A stretch of DNA of 64,000 nt from Geobacillus jurassicus NBRC 107829 (lineage in GTDB: Bacteria > Bacillota > Bacilli > Bacillales > Anoxybacillaceae), in the NCBI RefSeq assembly GCF_001544315.1, contig NZ_BCQG01000005.1, forward strand, positions 1 to 64,000, read 5' to 3'. This document shows, in pieces, positions 7,600 to 16,524 of the stretch. A program made the position numbers and the translations under genes. The first letter of the stretch is position 1; each line of letters opens with the position of its first letter. Under the pieces are notes generated by a model that saw only the letters and a program-made list of their open reading frames with translations, searched no databases and was not told the origin of the DNA.

Positions 7600-8778
7600 A
7601 TGAAACGCCAGCTTGTCGTTTATCTTGTGTCGCTCGCCGCGTTTCTCGGCCCGTTTACGCAAACGATTTACACTCCTATTTTACCAGAAGTGAGAGAGGC
7701 GTTTGCGACTTCTTCATTCTTGATTAACTTGACCATTTCCATTTTCACGTTTTTCTTAGCCATGATGCAAATCGTTTACGGGCCGCTCACTGACCGGAAA
7801 GGGCGGCGGACCGTGCTGCTTATGGGCATTGGCATCTACATCGCCGCCTCGCTCGGCTGCTTTTTCTCCACCTCCATTTACGCGCTGTTGCTGTTCCGCG
7901 CCTTGCAGGCCGTCGGCATCGCGGCCGGGTCGGTCGTCGCCGCTACGGTCATCGGCGACTTGTTCACCGGCAAAGAGCGTGGGCGGGCGATGGGGACGTT
8001 TCAAATGATGGTCTCGCTCGGTCCCGTCGTCGGGCCGATGGTCGGCGGATTTTTGGCGGAACATGTTCCATTCCGCGCCGTCTTTTTGGCGCTTGTTGCC
8101 GTCGGCAGTTTGGTCGGCCTTGGCAACATGTTATTTTTGCGGGAAACAAAACCGGAGACGGCCTCCTCGGCCCCGTTCGGTCTCGCGGATTTTGCGGCGG
8201 TGCTCCGCCATCGCGCCGGGTCGTCGATCGTCCTGCTTGGCTTTATCCAATATTATTCGCTGTATAACTTTCTCGTGTTTTTGCCCGGCATCTTGACGGA
8301 CCGGTACGGACTATCGGCGCAGGAAAAAGGGACAGTGTATTTGGCGATGTCGTCCATGATCGTCATCGGCAGCTTCCTCGGCGGGCGCATTCAAGGGCGC
8401 TGGCCGGAGCGGCGCATTATATTGGCGACATCGTATTTGACAGTGCTGTCGATTTTCTTCTTTCTGCTCGTCGCCCAACGGTCGCTTTCGCTGCTCGTTG
8501 TCGCCATCGCCCTGTTCGGATTGTTTTTAGGCCTGTCGCTTCCGGTGCAGACGACCGTGCTGACAAACGTCTTTCAAGCAAACCGCTCGACCGCCATTGG
8601 CGTGTACAACTTTTTTCGCTACATGGGAATGGCGTTCGGTCCGATGGCCGGCAGCATGCTGTTTGCCGCCGGCGGCTACCGTCTCGTCTATGCGGTCGAT
8701 GACTTGCTTTTTCTCGCCTGCGCCTTGTTATTGGCCGTGCGCATCTCCCGGGCGTACAAGCAATCCCCTTCCGCCTGA
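7600..8778 (+). CDS. MFS efflux transporter (DHA1 type)
   Basis: 392 residues with about 12 membrane helices. The loop-2 motif [10 protein letters not shown] and the motif-C-like [11 protein letters not shown] near helix 5 mark it as a drug:H+ antiporter-1 (Bcr/CflA-like) exporter. Substrate unknown. ATG 7600 follows AAAGGAAGGGG, and a TATAAT box lies at 7558-7563 without an obvious -35. The gene pairs divergently with the acetyltransferase, so resistance-type detoxification is plausible but unproven. Confidence 0.88.
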   Translation: MKRQLVVYLVSLAAFLGPFTQTIYTPILPEVREAFATSSFLINLTISIFTFFLAMMQIVYGPLTDRKGRRTVLLMGIGIYIAASLGCFFSTSIYALLLFRALQAVGIAAGSVVAATVIGDLFTGKERGRAMGTFQMMVSLGPVVGPMVGGFLAEHVPFRAVFLALVAVGSLVGLGNMLFLRETKPETASSAPFGLADFAAVLRHRAGSSIVLLGFIQYYSLYNFLVFLPGILTDRYGLSAQEKGTVYLAMSSMIVIGSFLGGRIQGRWPERRIILATSYLTVLSIFFFLLVAQRSLSLLVVAIALFGLFLGLSLPVQTTVLTNVFQANRSTAIGVYNFFRYMGMAFGPMAGSMLFAAGGYRLVYAVDDLLFLACALLLAVRISRAYKQSPSA

Positions 8779-8802
8779 CGGGAAGGGGGCATCGCCTAAA
8801 AA

Positions 8803-8935
8803 AGAAGGTGTCCCCCAAGGATCAGGACACCTTTTCGAATTATCGGATATACGCATAAAATCACTGCCGGGACACGGTTTTGTTATGTTGAACGGAAAAC
8901 CGCCTTTTGCGACAGCCTCTTTTATCTTCCATTTT
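8803..8935 (+). repeat. Dispersed repeat family A, copy 1 (hairpin plus conserved tail)
   Basis: Begins with a terminator-like hairpin (AAGGTGTCC, 8805-8813; GGACACCTT, 8825-8833; then TTT). A tail follows that contains GGATATACGCATAAAA, ACACGGTTTTGTTATGTTGAA and GACAGCCTC. The same order of blocks recurs at 36420-36548 (minus) and 52727-52860 (plus). Here the hairpin probably also terminates the MFS gene. The remainder of 8936-9048 shows only an imperfect hairpin at 8989-9033. Confidence 0.7.
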
Positions 8936-9048
8936 GCGCAGACCGCGGTCCAAACATCAGTGGGGTTTCACCGTTGGAACGACGGGCTCGCCTGCCAAAA
9001 ACCGGTGAATGCACCGGTGTTCGCAGGCATCTCCACCTTCAAATTCCG

Positions 9049-9249
9049 TTATGGATTCGTTTCATCCCGCTCTTCCGTCAATTCCGAAACCGGCACGTCC
9101 CGGCGTTCATTGAGCCGGCCGTCACGCAAATGGACGGTCGCCGTTTGTTTTTCCTCATCATACCCGTCAATCCATACCGACACTCCGTTATAATACACCG
9201 GAATATCGGCAGGGGAAGAAATGATTTGTTTGACACGGTTCATGTCCAT
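9049..9249 (-). CDS. sspH: Small acid-soluble spore protein, H type
   Basis: A 66-residue SspH-family protein, recognised from the start MDMNRVKQI, the central block VYYNGVSVWIDGYDEEK and the C-terminal VPVSEL. H-type SASPs accumulate in the spore core and are forespore (sigma-G) products. The start at 9249 lies downstream of AAAGGGG. Monocistronic, between two plus-strand genes. Confidence 0.9.
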   Translation of the reverse strand: MDMNRVKQIISSPADIPVYYNGVSVWIDGYDEEKQTATVHLRDGRLNERRDVPVSELTEERDETNP

Positions 9250-9360
9250 GATGGCTGTCCCCTTTCTGTTATGTTCCGTTTCCTAGTATGGAAAGGAATA
9301 GGAATGTTTATACAAAAACGGCTCACACTAAAAAAGACAAAAGCAAAAGAGGGGTGGACG

Positions 9361-10344
9361 ATGAAACCAATATCGTATTGGCGCTGGCCGCCCGTGCTTC
9401 GCCTGTTTGTCTCGGCGAGCGCGTTGATCGTGCTGTTTGGCGCGCTGATGCGCTTCATTGAACCAGAGACGTTCCGCACCGTCTTTGACGGCATTTGGTG
9501 GGCGATCGTGACGGCGGCGACGATCGGCTATGGCGACATCGTCCCGAAAACGGTCGCTGGAAAACTCGCTGCCATTGGGCTCATTGCCCTTGGCACCGGC
9601 ATCCTCACCGCTTATTTCGCTTCCGTCTCCGCCGCGGCCGCCGCCCGGGAAACCGCCTTTACAAGCGGACAACTCCGGTATACAGAGCGCGGCCATGCGG
9701 TGATCGTCGGCTGGAACGAGCGGGCGCGTGAAGTGCTGCTCCGCCTGGCGCGGCAAGACGCATCGATGCGCTTCGTCTTGATTGACGCCACCGTTCCTTC
9801 TCACCCGCTCTCGGACGTTCCGGTCCACTTTATTAAAGGGTTGGCGAGCGACGATGCGGTGCTCGAGAAGGCCAACATTAGGGAAGCGCGTTTTTTGCTC
9901 ATCACCGCTGATCCGCATAAAGCGGAAGCGGAAGCCGATAAAGATACAATTGTGACGCTGCTTGCCGCCAAAAGCCTCAACCCGTCGGTGTATGCCATCG
10001 TGGAAATTCTGACGAGCCGAAACGTCCAGAACGCCTTCCGCGCCGGGGCGGATGAGGTGATTCAGACGAACTTGCTGGCGAGTTTCGCCATGACCGCCAG
10101 CCTTCGCTCGCCGGGCGCCGCCAGCGTGTGGGAGACGGCGCTCCACCGCCTGGACGGACAGACGCTGCGCCTCCTCGAGCCAGACGAACAGCAAATCGGC
10201 CAGCCGTTCGCCGCCGTTCAACAACAGCTGCTCAAGCAAAACGTGGCGCTGCTTGGCGTCATCCACGGAGATCACAGAGCGATTTCCGTTGCCCCGGACC
10301 GCCCGATTCAACAAAGCGACCGCCTGTTCGTGCTTGCCCCTTAA
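9361..10344 (+). CDS. yugO: Two-helix potassium channel with RCK/TrkA-N domain (YugO-like)
   Basis: 327 residues. Two membrane helices flank a pore loop with the selectivity filter TIGYGD (54-59). From about residue 112 a cytoplasmic RCK domain begins (HAVIVGWNERA), with a Rossmann fold and a C-terminal TrkA-C-like lobe. The architecture is that of MthK and B. subtilis YugO, which gates K+ efflux and links to biofilm signalling in that species. ATG 9361 follows AGAGGGGTGG. The stop overlaps the convergent yugN stop by 4 bp. Confidence 0.92.
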   Translation: MKPISYWRWPPVLRLFVSASALIVLFGALMRFIEPETFRTVFDGIWWAIVTAATIGYGDIVPKTVAGKLAAIGLIALGTGILTAYFASVSAAAAARETAFTSGQLRYTERGHAVIVGWNERAREVLLRLARQDASMRFVLIDATVPSHPLSDVPVHFIKGLASDDAVLEKANIREARFLLITADPHKAEAEADKDTIVTLLAAKSLNPSVYAIVEILTSRNVQNAFRAGADEVIQTNLLASFAMTASLRSPGAASVWETALHRLDGQTLRLLEPDEQQIGQPFAAVQQQLLKQNVALLGVIHGDHRAISVAPDRPIQQSDRLFVLAP

Positions 10345-10745
10345 TCGAGCAGGCGGCGCTCCAGCTCTTGGACGAGCGCCTTTCCGACGGAAATGTACCG
10401 CTCGGGAACGGTCGCGTCCGGATCTTGCGGCTCGGCAAACTGATTGAATGAAGCGCTGATGTTGCCGACATCGGCAAAATCATCGATGCCCCGTTGGTAT
10501 TTATGCGCAAGCAAAAACGGCCGTCCAAGCTCCACCGTCGTTCCGTGCGAATCAAGCTGCCCGTCGACCGCCTGAAACGGCACGCGCAAAAACTGGTAGC
10601 CCAAATCATCCACAATTTTGTAGTCAAAATAGCCGTGGTCGTAATCCCAGCCGCCGCCGATCGTGTACCCGAGCGGCTTCAGCTGCTCTTCCAAATGATA
10701 AAGCTGGAACTGTTTCCCTTCCAATCGGGATGGAATTTCAATCAT
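10341..10745 (-). CDS. yugN: YugN-like family protein
   Basis: A 134-residue soluble protein with the YugN pattern: IGGGWDYDHGYFDYK, LRVPFQAVDGQL and GRPFLLAHKYQRG. Function unknown in the family. The upstream in-frame TTG at 10751 is too close to AAGGAGGG (10754-10761), so ATG 10745 with seven-base spacing is chosen. Its position between pgi and the channel gene matches B. subtilis order. Confidence 0.88.
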   Translation of the reverse strand: MIEIPSRLEGKQFQLYHLEEQLKPLGYTIGGGWDYDHGYFDYKIVDDLGYQFLRVPFQAVDGQLDSHGTTVELGRPFLLAHKYQRGIDDFADVGNISASFNQFAEPQDPDATVPERYISVGKALVQELERRLLD

Positions 10746-10808
10746 GGACAATCCCTCCTTTCTTTTTATCGTTTCCCGTTTAGCGGCAATTATTTGCCAC
10801 GTGACGAG

Positions 10809-10964
10809 ATGGAAAACAAAGCGGTCAAGAAAACATTGACGATCCCCAAATGGTTAAATGATGCGGCAGAGTCAGAAGGAATTAACTTTTCACAACTTCT
10901 GCAAATTGCCTTCAAAGAGCGCCTGGGAATGGTGAAAAAAGGTGAACGAGACGCAAAACGTTAA
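10809..10964 (+). pseudogene. C-terminal remnant of a HicB-family antitoxin
   Basis: The 51-codon frame from ATG 10809 begins MENKAVKKTLTIPKWLNDAA and matches the ribbon-helix-helix tail of HicB antitoxins, which are normally about 130 residues. The N-terminal HicB domain is absent: upstream the frame runs into the yugN promoter region. There is no clear ribosome binding site and no hicA toxin gene. I read it as a decayed toxin-antitoxin locus, though a free RHH repressor is possible. Confidence 0.6.
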
Positions 10965-10970
10965 GACGAA

Positions 10971-11010
10971 AAAGCCTCTTCCTCCGCAAAGGTGGAAGAG
11001 GCTTTCTTTT
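10971..11010. terminator. Bidirectional terminator between the hicB remnant and pgi
   Basis: GCCTCTTCC (10974-10982) pairs with GGAAGAGGC (10994-11002), with A-rich and T-rich flanks. It most likely ends pgi transcription. Confidence 0.85.
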
Positions 11011-11015
11011 CCCTG

Positions 11016-12365
11016 TTATTTCAACCGTTTCTCCAGCTCTTCTTTCAACTGTTCGTACCCCGGTTTGCCCAACAGCGCAAACATGTTTTTCTTGTACGCT
11101 TCCACGCCCGGCTGATCAAATGGATTCACCCCAAGCAAGCAGCCGCTCATGGCGCATGCTTTTTCAAAGAAGTAGACGAGGTAGCCGAACGTATATTCAT
11201 CGAGCTTCGGCAACGTGATGACCAAGTTCGGCACGCCGCCGTCCGTATGGGCAAGAAGCGTCCCTTCGAACGCTTTCGTGTTGACGAAATCAACCGTTTT
11301 TCCCGCTAAATAGTTCAGTCCGTCAAGGTCGTTTTCTTCGGCTTCAATGATCAGCTCATGACGCGGTTCTTCCAGCTTCAACACCGTTTCAAACAAATCG
11401 CGGCGCCCTTCTTGAATGTATTGGCCGAGCGAATGCAAATCGGTCGAGAAATCGGCGGAAGCCGGGTAAATGCCTTTTTGGTCTTTTCCTTCGCTTTCGC
11501 CGAACAGCTGCTTCCACCATTCGGCGAAATAGTGCAGCGCCGGTTCGTAGTTGACAAGCAGTTCGATCGTTTTCCCTTTGTTGTACAAAATGTTGCGGAT
11601 GGCCGCATATTGGTAAGCGGCGTTTTCCTCAAGCTCCGAGGAGCTGAAATCGTCGCGCGCTTTGGCCGCTCCTTCCATCATGGCGTCAATATTCGCGCCG
11701 CTTGCGGCAATCGGCAATAGCCCGACCGCCGTCAGCACCGAGTAGCGGCCGCCGATGTCATCCGGAATGACAAACGTCTCGTACCCTTCCTCATCGGCGA
11801 GCGTCCGAAGCGCGCCGCGCGCGCGGTCCGTCGTCGCGTAAATGCGGCGGCGCGCTTCCTCTTTGCCGTATTTCTCCTCCAGCAGCTTGCGGAAAATGCG
11901 GAAGGCGATCGCCGGCTCGGTGGTCGTCCCCGATTTGGAAATGACGTTGATCGAGAAGTCTTTCCCTTCCAAGAAATCGATGACGTCTTTCATATACGTC
12001 GAGCTGATGTTGTTGCCGACAAACACGATTTGCGGCGTTTGTCGCTTTTCTTTTGGCAAGGCGTTGTAAAACGAATGGTGCAGCATCTCGATCGCCGCCC
12101 GCGCGCCGAGGTATGAGCCGCCGATGCCGATGACCAGAAGGACGTCTGAGTCCGATTGGATTTTTTTCGCCGCCTCCTTGATGCGCGCGAATTCTTCTTT
12201 GTCATAGTCGACCGGCCAGTCAAGCCAGCCTAAAAAGTCGCTCCCCACGCCAGTTTTTTCATGAAGCGAATGGTGCGCGACTTTCACCGCATCGCGCAAG
12301 TATGTAAGTTCATGTTCGCCAAAAAAAGCCAGCGCTTTGGAATAGTCAAAACGAATGTGGGTCAT
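11016..12365 (-). CDS. pgi: Glucose-6-phosphate isomerase
   Basis: 449 residues of the short Gram-positive Pgi type, converting glucose-6-phosphate and fructose-6-phosphate in glycolysis. SIS-fold motifs are visible: [16 protein letters not shown] (phosphate binding), [16 protein letters not shown], and late in the chain [14 protein letters not shown]. The frame allows an upstream ATG at 12386, but ATG 12365 (MTHIRFDY) has GGGGAGGCGG before it and matches the family start. Neighbours (yugN, adh) follow B. subtilis order. Confidence 0.96.
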   Translation of the reverse strand: MTHIRFDYSKALAFFGEHELTYLRDAVKVAHHSLHEKTGVGSDFLGWLDWPVDYDKEEFARIKEAAKKIQSDSDVLLVIGIGGSYLGARAAIEMLHHSFYNALPKEKRQTPQIVFVGNNISSTYMKDVIDFLEGKDFSINVISKSGTTTEPAIAFRIFRKLLEEKYGKEEARRRIYATTDRARGALRTLADEEGYETFVIPDDIGGRYSVLTAVGLLPIAASGANIDAMMEGAAKARDDFSSSELEENAAYQYAAIRNILYNKGKTIELLVNYEPALHYFAEWWKQLFGESEGKDQKGIYPASADFSTDLHSLGQYIQEGRRDLFETVLKLEEPRHELIIEAEENDLDGLNYLAGKTVDFVNTKAFEGTLLAHTDGGVPNLVITLPKLDEYTFGYLVYFFEKACAMSGCLLGVNPFDQPGVEAYKKNMFALLGKPGYEQLKEELEKRLK

Positions 12366-12479
12366 CGATGTCCGCCTCCCCTTCAAGAATCATTGCCTTC
12401 TTTCACTTTAGCGGAATAAACAAGGGAAATCAAGCAACCCACTTTTTTGGAAACGGATTCATTTTTCGCCATGTTCGCC

Positions 12480-12700
12480 GCGCCAATTTCCTTGAGTGGC
12501 GCCTGGAAAACTGATGATTTCTTGAACAAGGCCTAGAAGACCGGTGATTTAATAGGAAATTCGGTTGAACAGGGGGATTTCTGAATTTGAGAAACCTTAT
12601 GAAATCGGTCTTTGTCTGAACGAAAAACAGGCAATGCTCAAGGAAATCATTGTTTTTCACCGGACCTCTAGAAAATCGGTGATTGAACAGAACATGCGAA
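12480..12700 (+). repeat. Dispersed intergenic repeat, family C, longest copy
   Basis: Contains CCGGTGATTTAATAGGAAAT, TGAATTTGAGAAACCTTATG, ATTGTTTTTCACCGGACCTC and a second GGTGATTGAACAG, in the same order as copy 1 at 370-515. A 72-codon frame at 12565-12783 is produced by the repeat and has no ribosome binding site. Confidence 0.65.
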
Positions 12701-12765
12701 AAGAAGGGTTATCGGCGGATAAAAAATTAACGAAAAAACAAACGATTCGCATTTCTTCTCATGTG

Positions 12766-12795
12766 AACCACCCTTTGTTATAGGATGGTTTTTTG
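12766..12795 (+). terminator. Hairpin with T-run of unclear parentage
   Basis: AACCACCC pairs with GGATGGTT followed by TTTT. No convincing plus-strand gene precedes it. Confidence 0.5.
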
Positions 12796-12890
12796 TTCTT
12801 ATATATACAATTTATCCCAAAAAGGAGTTGACGTATATATTTTTTTATGATTATTTTGGACTAGTACGTATTAAGGGGGATTATTTTGTT

Positions 12891-13028
12891 ATGCTATTTC
12901 AATTTTTGTACTCGCTTGTCATTACGTTTTCTTTGTACGCCCTTATTGAACGAAAAGGAAAACGAGGGGAAAAGATACTATTTTACACATGTATTTTCGT
13001 TTCCCTGTTTCTTTTATCCCGATTGTAA
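12891..13028 (+). CDS. Possible 45-residue membrane peptide
   Basis: ATG 12891 has AAGGGGGA ten bases upstream. The product has two hydrophobic stretches (MLFQFLYSLVITFSLYALI and a second near the C-terminus, FYTCIFVSLFLLS) separated by a basic loop, ERKGKRGEK. The DNA here is AT-rich, unlike its neighbours, hinting at a different origin. No family recognised; could be a toxin-like peptide or a chance frame. Confidence 0.4.
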   Translation: MLFQFLYSLVITFSLYALIERKGKRGEKILFYTCIFVSLFLLSRL

Positions 13029-13074
13029 AAGTTATGAGTGATGAAAGCCTTCCTGTTAGGAGCGTTTCCGGGGT

Positions 13075-13130
13075 TATGGTGATTCTTCCCTTGACTCGAA
13101 AGATCGACTTTTCACCGGCTTTTTAGGCGA
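13075..13130 (+). repeat. Family C repeat fragment
   Basis: Short match (GGTTATGGTGATT and CTTTTCACCGGCTTTTTAG) to the family C copies. The surrounding 13029-13224 holds only this and the adh terminator. Confidence 0.35.
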
Positions 13131-13140
13131 ACGCGGAACA

Positions 13141-13186
13141 TGGGAAAAGCGCCGGCTCAAGCGGATTCAGCCGCCAAGCCGGCGCC
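13141..13186 (-). terminator. Terminator of the alcohol dehydrogenase gene
   Basis: AGCCGGCGC (13177-13185) and its complement at 13149-13157 form a nine-bp stem; on the minus strand it is followed by TTTTCCC. Confidence 0.75.
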
Positions 13187-13224
13187 ATCATCAATTCATC
13201 AGTGAAACCACCGCATCTCCCCCG

Positions 13225-14388
13225 TTAAAGGGAAGCGCGCAAAATGGCGAGCACATCATCGCGGTTCAACGTTTTGAAACGGCCGAACTCGCCAAACGCC
13301 ATCGCTTTATCGGCCATCAGCTCCAAGTTTTCCTCGCCGATGCCATAGTCCGCAAGCCGCGACGGCGCCCCGAGGCTCGACCAGAAGGCGCGCAGCCGCT
13401 CAATGCCTTCAAGCGCCACATCGCGCTCCGACTTGCCCGCCGGATCGACGCCAAAAACGCGCACCGCCAATTGTGCGAAACGGCTGACGTTTTCATCGAG
13501 CACATGCTTCATCCAGTTTGGGAACAAAATCGCCAAGCCGCCCGCATGCGGAATATCGTACACGGCTGAAACGGCGTGCTCAATATTGTGCGTCGCCCAA
13601 TCGCCGCGGACGCCCATTTGCAAAAAGCCGTTTAAGGCGATCGTGCCGCAATACATGATCGTCTCGCGCAGCTCGTAGTTTTCTAAATCGTTCACCAGCT
13701 TTGGCGCCGCCTCGATCACTGTCGTTAACACCGCTTCGCACATCCGATCTTGCAATGGCGTGTTCGGTATATGGTGGAAATACTGCTCCAACACGTGCGA
13801 CATCATATCGACAATGCCATAAACCGTGTGATCTTTCGGGACGGTTAGCGTATACGTCGGGTCCAAAATCGAAAATTGCGGGAACGTAAACGGACTGCCC
13901 CAGCCGTATTTTTCTTTCGTCTCCCAGTTTGTAATCACCGAGCCGGAATTCATCTCCGAGCCGGTCGCCGCCAGCGTCAGCACCGTTCCAAACGGCAGGG
14001 CGCCGGTGACCGTTGCTTTTTTCGTGATAAACTCCCACGGATCGCCGTCAAATTTCGCCCCAGCGGCGATCGCTTTCGTGCAGTCGATGACGCTGCCGCC
14101 GCCTACGGCAAGCAAAAACTCGATGCCTTCCCGCTTGCAAATGTCCACTCCTTTTCTTACGGTCGAGACGCGCGGGTTCGGTTCAACCCCCGGCAGTTCG
14201 ACGACTTCAGCGCCAATATCCCCCAAAATCTTCATCACTTCGTCATACAGCCCGTTTCGTTTGATGCTTCCGCCGCCATACACAAGCAGCACTTTCTTGC
14301 CGTAACGCGGCACTTCTTCTTTGAGCTGTTCGAGCTGCCCTTTTCCGAAAATGAGTTTCGTCGGGTTGCGGAATATAAACTCTTGCAT
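13225..14388 (-). CDS. yugJ: Iron-containing alcohol dehydrogenase (YugJ/YugK, butanol dehydrogenase type)
   Basis: 387 residues of the Fe-ADH superfamily. NAD(P)-binding [13 protein letters not shown] lies in the N-terminal half. Metal-site residues appear in [10 protein letters not shown] and in [20 protein letters not shown]. Close to the NADH-dependent butanol dehydrogenases of Firmicutes, which reduce aldehydes. The ATG at 14388 lies behind a GGAGGG-type Shine-Dalgarno sequence. B. subtilis has two paralogues at this place (yugJ, yugK); only one is present here, and which one it equals is not decided. Confidence 0.9.
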   Translation of the reverse strand: MQEFIFRNPTKLIFGKGQLEQLKEEVPRYGKKVLLVYGGGSIKRNGLYDEVMKILGDIGAEVVELPGVEPNPRVSTVRKGVDICKREGIEFLLAVGGGSVIDCTKAIAAGAKFDGDPWEFITKKATVTGALPFGTVLTLAATGSEMNSGSVITNWETKEKYGWGSPFTFPQFSILDPTYTLTVPKDHTVYGIVDMMSHVLEQYFHHIPNTPLQDRMCEAVLTTVIEAAPKLVNDLENYELRETIMYCGTIALNGFLQMGVRGDWATHNIEHAVSAVYDIPHAGGLAILFPNWMKHVLDENVSRFAQLAVRVFGVDPAGKSERDVALEGIERLRAFWSSLGAPSRLADYGIGEENLELMADKAMAFGEFGRFKTLNRDDVLAILRASL

Positions 14389-14537
14389 ATGTATGCCCTC
14401 CTTCCCCTATCTATTATGGCGGCGCCCCCCACCGATTGTAAAGCCAACTGCTTTGGCGGCAAACGATGCATATTTTTCAAGGCTGCGATTCATCCTATAA
14501 GTGAATAAAAGCGATTTTCCAAAGGAGGCGAACAAGG

Positions 14538-14771
14538 ATGGGAGCATGGCAGCGAATTGCGCTATTGTTGACGATCATCGGTGCCATTAACTGGGGACTA
14601 ATTGGTTTTTTCCAATTTGATTTAGTGGCCGCTATTTTCGGCGGTCAAGACGCCGTTTGGTCACGCATGATTTACAGTCTTGTCGGCATTGCCGGTTTGA
14701 TCAACTTGGCTCTGCTGTTCAAACCGGCTGAAGAGCTGGAGCGTGCGGAACCAAAAGCAACGCGCACATGA
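14538..14771 (+). CDS. yuzA: DUF378-family small membrane protein (YuzA-like)
   Basis: 77 residues with two membrane helices. The signature is the N-terminal INWGLIGFFQFDLVAAIFGG; the C-terminal tail is charged. ATG 14538 follows AAAGGAGG. Function unknown in the family. Divergent from the alcohol dehydrogenase gene. Confidence 0.85.
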   Translation: MGAWQRIALLLTIIGAINWGLIGFFQFDLVAAIFGGQDAVWSRMIYSLVGIAGLINLALLFKPAEELERAEPKATRT

Positions 14772-14785
14772 CGAAAAGCAAACGG

Positions 14786-14821
14786 GACACTCACCGCCTG
14801 GCGGTGGGTGTCTTATTTTTT
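14786..14821 (+). terminator. Terminator of the DUF378 gene
   Basis: GACACTCACCGCC and GCGGTGGGTGTC form a long stem followed by TTATTTTTT. A second hairpin of similar design (GGCAT at 14847-14851, ATGCC at 14875-14879) with TTATTTTTT follows 35 bp later, overlapping the yugI stop. Confidence 0.85.
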
Positions 14822-14879
14822 GCAAGCTGCTTCCCGCCCCGAAAGAGGCATGGACTCTCGCCGTTTGGCGGTGAATGCC

Positions 14880-15254
14880 TTATTTTTTCGGCAAATCTTC
14901 TTTCTTTGACTGCTCGATCCATTCGCGCAACTTTTCTTTCAATGGGCGAAACCCCGACTGGAGCGGCATTTTCAGGCGCACGCGGCGCATTTCCTTGTCC
15001 TTGGCAGGTTCGAGCGCTTTTAAGGACAAGCTCGCCCGCCTCGCCTTTTGATCGACATGAAGCACCTTGACCATCACTTCGTCACCGACATGGACGTAAT
15101 CGCGCACATCTTTCACAAATTGATGCGAAATTTCCGAAATATGGATCAGCCCCTGCATGCCGTCGTCAAGCTGGACGAACGCGCCATACGGCTGGATGCC
15201 CGTCACCTTCCCTTTCACGATCGATCCTCGTTTTATCGTTGACAAGCGAAACAC
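14880..15254 (-). CDS. yugI: S1-domain RNA-binding general stress protein (YugI/GSP13/CvfD)
   Basis: 124 residues. A single S1 OB-fold occupies about residues 7-77 (GSIVKGKVTGIQPYGAFVQL, then GLIHISEISHQFVKDV). A basic linker and a C-terminal helix (FRPLKEKLREWIEQS) complete the GSP13 architecture. Family members bind ribosomes/RNA and affect translation under stress. The same-direction genes alaR-alaT lie upstream with their own terminator. Confidence 0.9.
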   Translation of the reverse strand: MFRLSTIKRGSIVKGKVTGIQPYGAFVQLDDGMQGLIHISEISHQFVKDVRDYVHVGDEVMVKVLHVDQKARRASLSLKALEPAKDKEMRRVRLKMPLQSGFRPLKEKLREWIEQSKKEDLPKK

Positions 15255-15312
15255 TCCTATTGGTGAATTTCATCTATGTTTCTGTATTATAACATAGACT
15301 GAAGGCAAACCC

Positions 15313-15348
15313 CAAAAAAAGATGCCCCGCCAAACGGCGGAACATCAC
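15313..15348 (-). terminator. Terminator of alaR-alaT
   Basis: GATGCCCCGCC and CGGCGGAACATC pair (15321-15346) and are followed on the minus strand by TTTTTTT. Confidence 0.85.
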
Positions 15349-15351
15349 TCG

Positions 15352-16524
15352 TTACAGGCGCGCTAAGAACCGTTTCATTCGTTTAATGGCTTCTTGCAGC
15401 TGTTCAAGCGATGAGGCGTATGAACAGCGGATATAGCCTTCCCCGCTTTGGCCGAAGACGTTGCCGGGGACGACCGCCACTTTTTCTTCGATGAGCAGCC
15501 GCTCAGCAAACTGCTCCGATGTCAAACCGGTCGGCTTGATAGATGGGAAGGCGTAAAACGCTCCGCCCGGCAAATGGCACGGCAATCCAATTTCATTGAG
15601 CGAGGCAACAAAATAGTTGCGCCGCCGCCGGTAGCTGTTGCGCATCTCGACGACATCGCGCTCCCCGTTGCGAAGCGCCTCAAGCGCCCCGTATTGCGCC
15701 ATCGTCGGCGCGCACATCATGGCATACTGATGGATTTTCAACATCGCCTGCAAAATCTCTTCGGGCGCTGCGGCAAACCCGAGCCGCCATCCGGTCATCG
15801 CAAACCCTTTCGAAAAACCGGAAATCAAAATCGTCCGCTCGCGCATGCCGCTAACGGCGGCCATGCTCATGTACACCCCTTCATACGTCAGCTCGGCATA
15901 AATTTCATCGGCAACAACGAGCAAATCGTACGCCTCAGCCAGACGGGCGATCGCTTCAAGCTCCGCCGGGCTGAGCACCGTTCCGGTTGGATTGTTCGGT
16001 GAACAAATGATGACCGCCTTCGTCCGCTCGGTGATCGCCCGCTCAAGGTGCACCGGATTGAGCTGAAACTTGTCTTCGCCAGACGTGTGAACGGCCACCG
16101 GCTTCCCACCCGCGAGCACGACAAGCGGCTCGTAGGCGACAAAACTTGGTTCGACGATGATCACTTCATCGCCCGGGTTGATGATCGCCCTAAGCGCCAA
16201 GTCGATGGCCTGGCTCGCCCCAACCGTCACGAAAATTTCCGTTTCCGGACAGTAGTCGACATGAAACTTGCGGCGCAAATAGGCGGCGATTTCTTGGCGG
16301 AGCTCCAAGAGCCCGGCGTTGGCCGTATACGACGTATAGCCTTGCTCGAGCGACAAAATGCTCGCCTCGCGAATGCTCCATGACGTGACGAAATCCGGCT
16401 CGCCGACGCCGAGCGAAATGACGCCGTCCATGCTGGAAGCAAGGTCAAAAAAGCGGCGGATGCCGGACGGCTTCAAGCCCGCAACCGTCTTGGACACGTA
16501 CTTTTTTCTCGTTTGCGGCTTCAT
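15352..16524 (-). CDS. alaT: PLP-dependent alanine aminotransferase
   Basis: 390 residues, class I/II aminotransferase fold. Substrate/cofactor motifs are SPNNPTGTVLSP, VVADEIYAEL and the PLP lysine K239 in SGFSKGFAMTGWRLG. Its synteny with the Lrp-type regulator alaR identifies it as AlaT (YugH), which makes alanine from pyruvate in B. subtilis. The ATG overlaps the alaR stop by four bases, implying translational coupling. Confidence 0.93.
   Translation of the reverse strand: MKPQTRKKYVSKTVAGLKPSGIRRFFDLASSMDGVISLGVGEPDFVTSWSIREASILSLEQGYTSYTANAGLLELRQEIAAYLRRKFHVDYCPETEIFVTVGASQAIDLALRAIINPGDEVIIVEPSFVAYEPLVVLAGGKPVAVHTSGEDKFQLNPVHLERAITERTKAVIICSPNNPTGTVLSPAELEAIARLAEAYDLLVVADEIYAELTYEGVYMSMAAVSGMRERTILISGFSKGFAMTGWRLGFAAAPEEILQAMLKIHQYAMMCAPTMAQYGALEALRNGERDVVEMRNSYRRRRNYFVASLNEIGLPCHLPGGAFYAFPSIKPTGLTSEQFAERLLIEEKVAVVPGNVFGQSGEGYIRCSYASSLEQLQEAIKRMKRFLARL

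Noticed and set aside
8989-9033. Imperfect nested hairpin (GCCTGC ... GCAGGC) before sspH
   Set aside because: No T-run on either strand and bulged stems; not called as a terminator.
9328-10314. A 328-codon minus-strand frame opposite the K+ channel gene
   Set aside because: Shadow frame of a GC-rich gene; Arg/His-rich composition and no family features.
12565-12783. 72-codon plus-strand frame
   Set aside because: Lies inside repeat family C, lacks a ribosome binding site and has no recognisable content.
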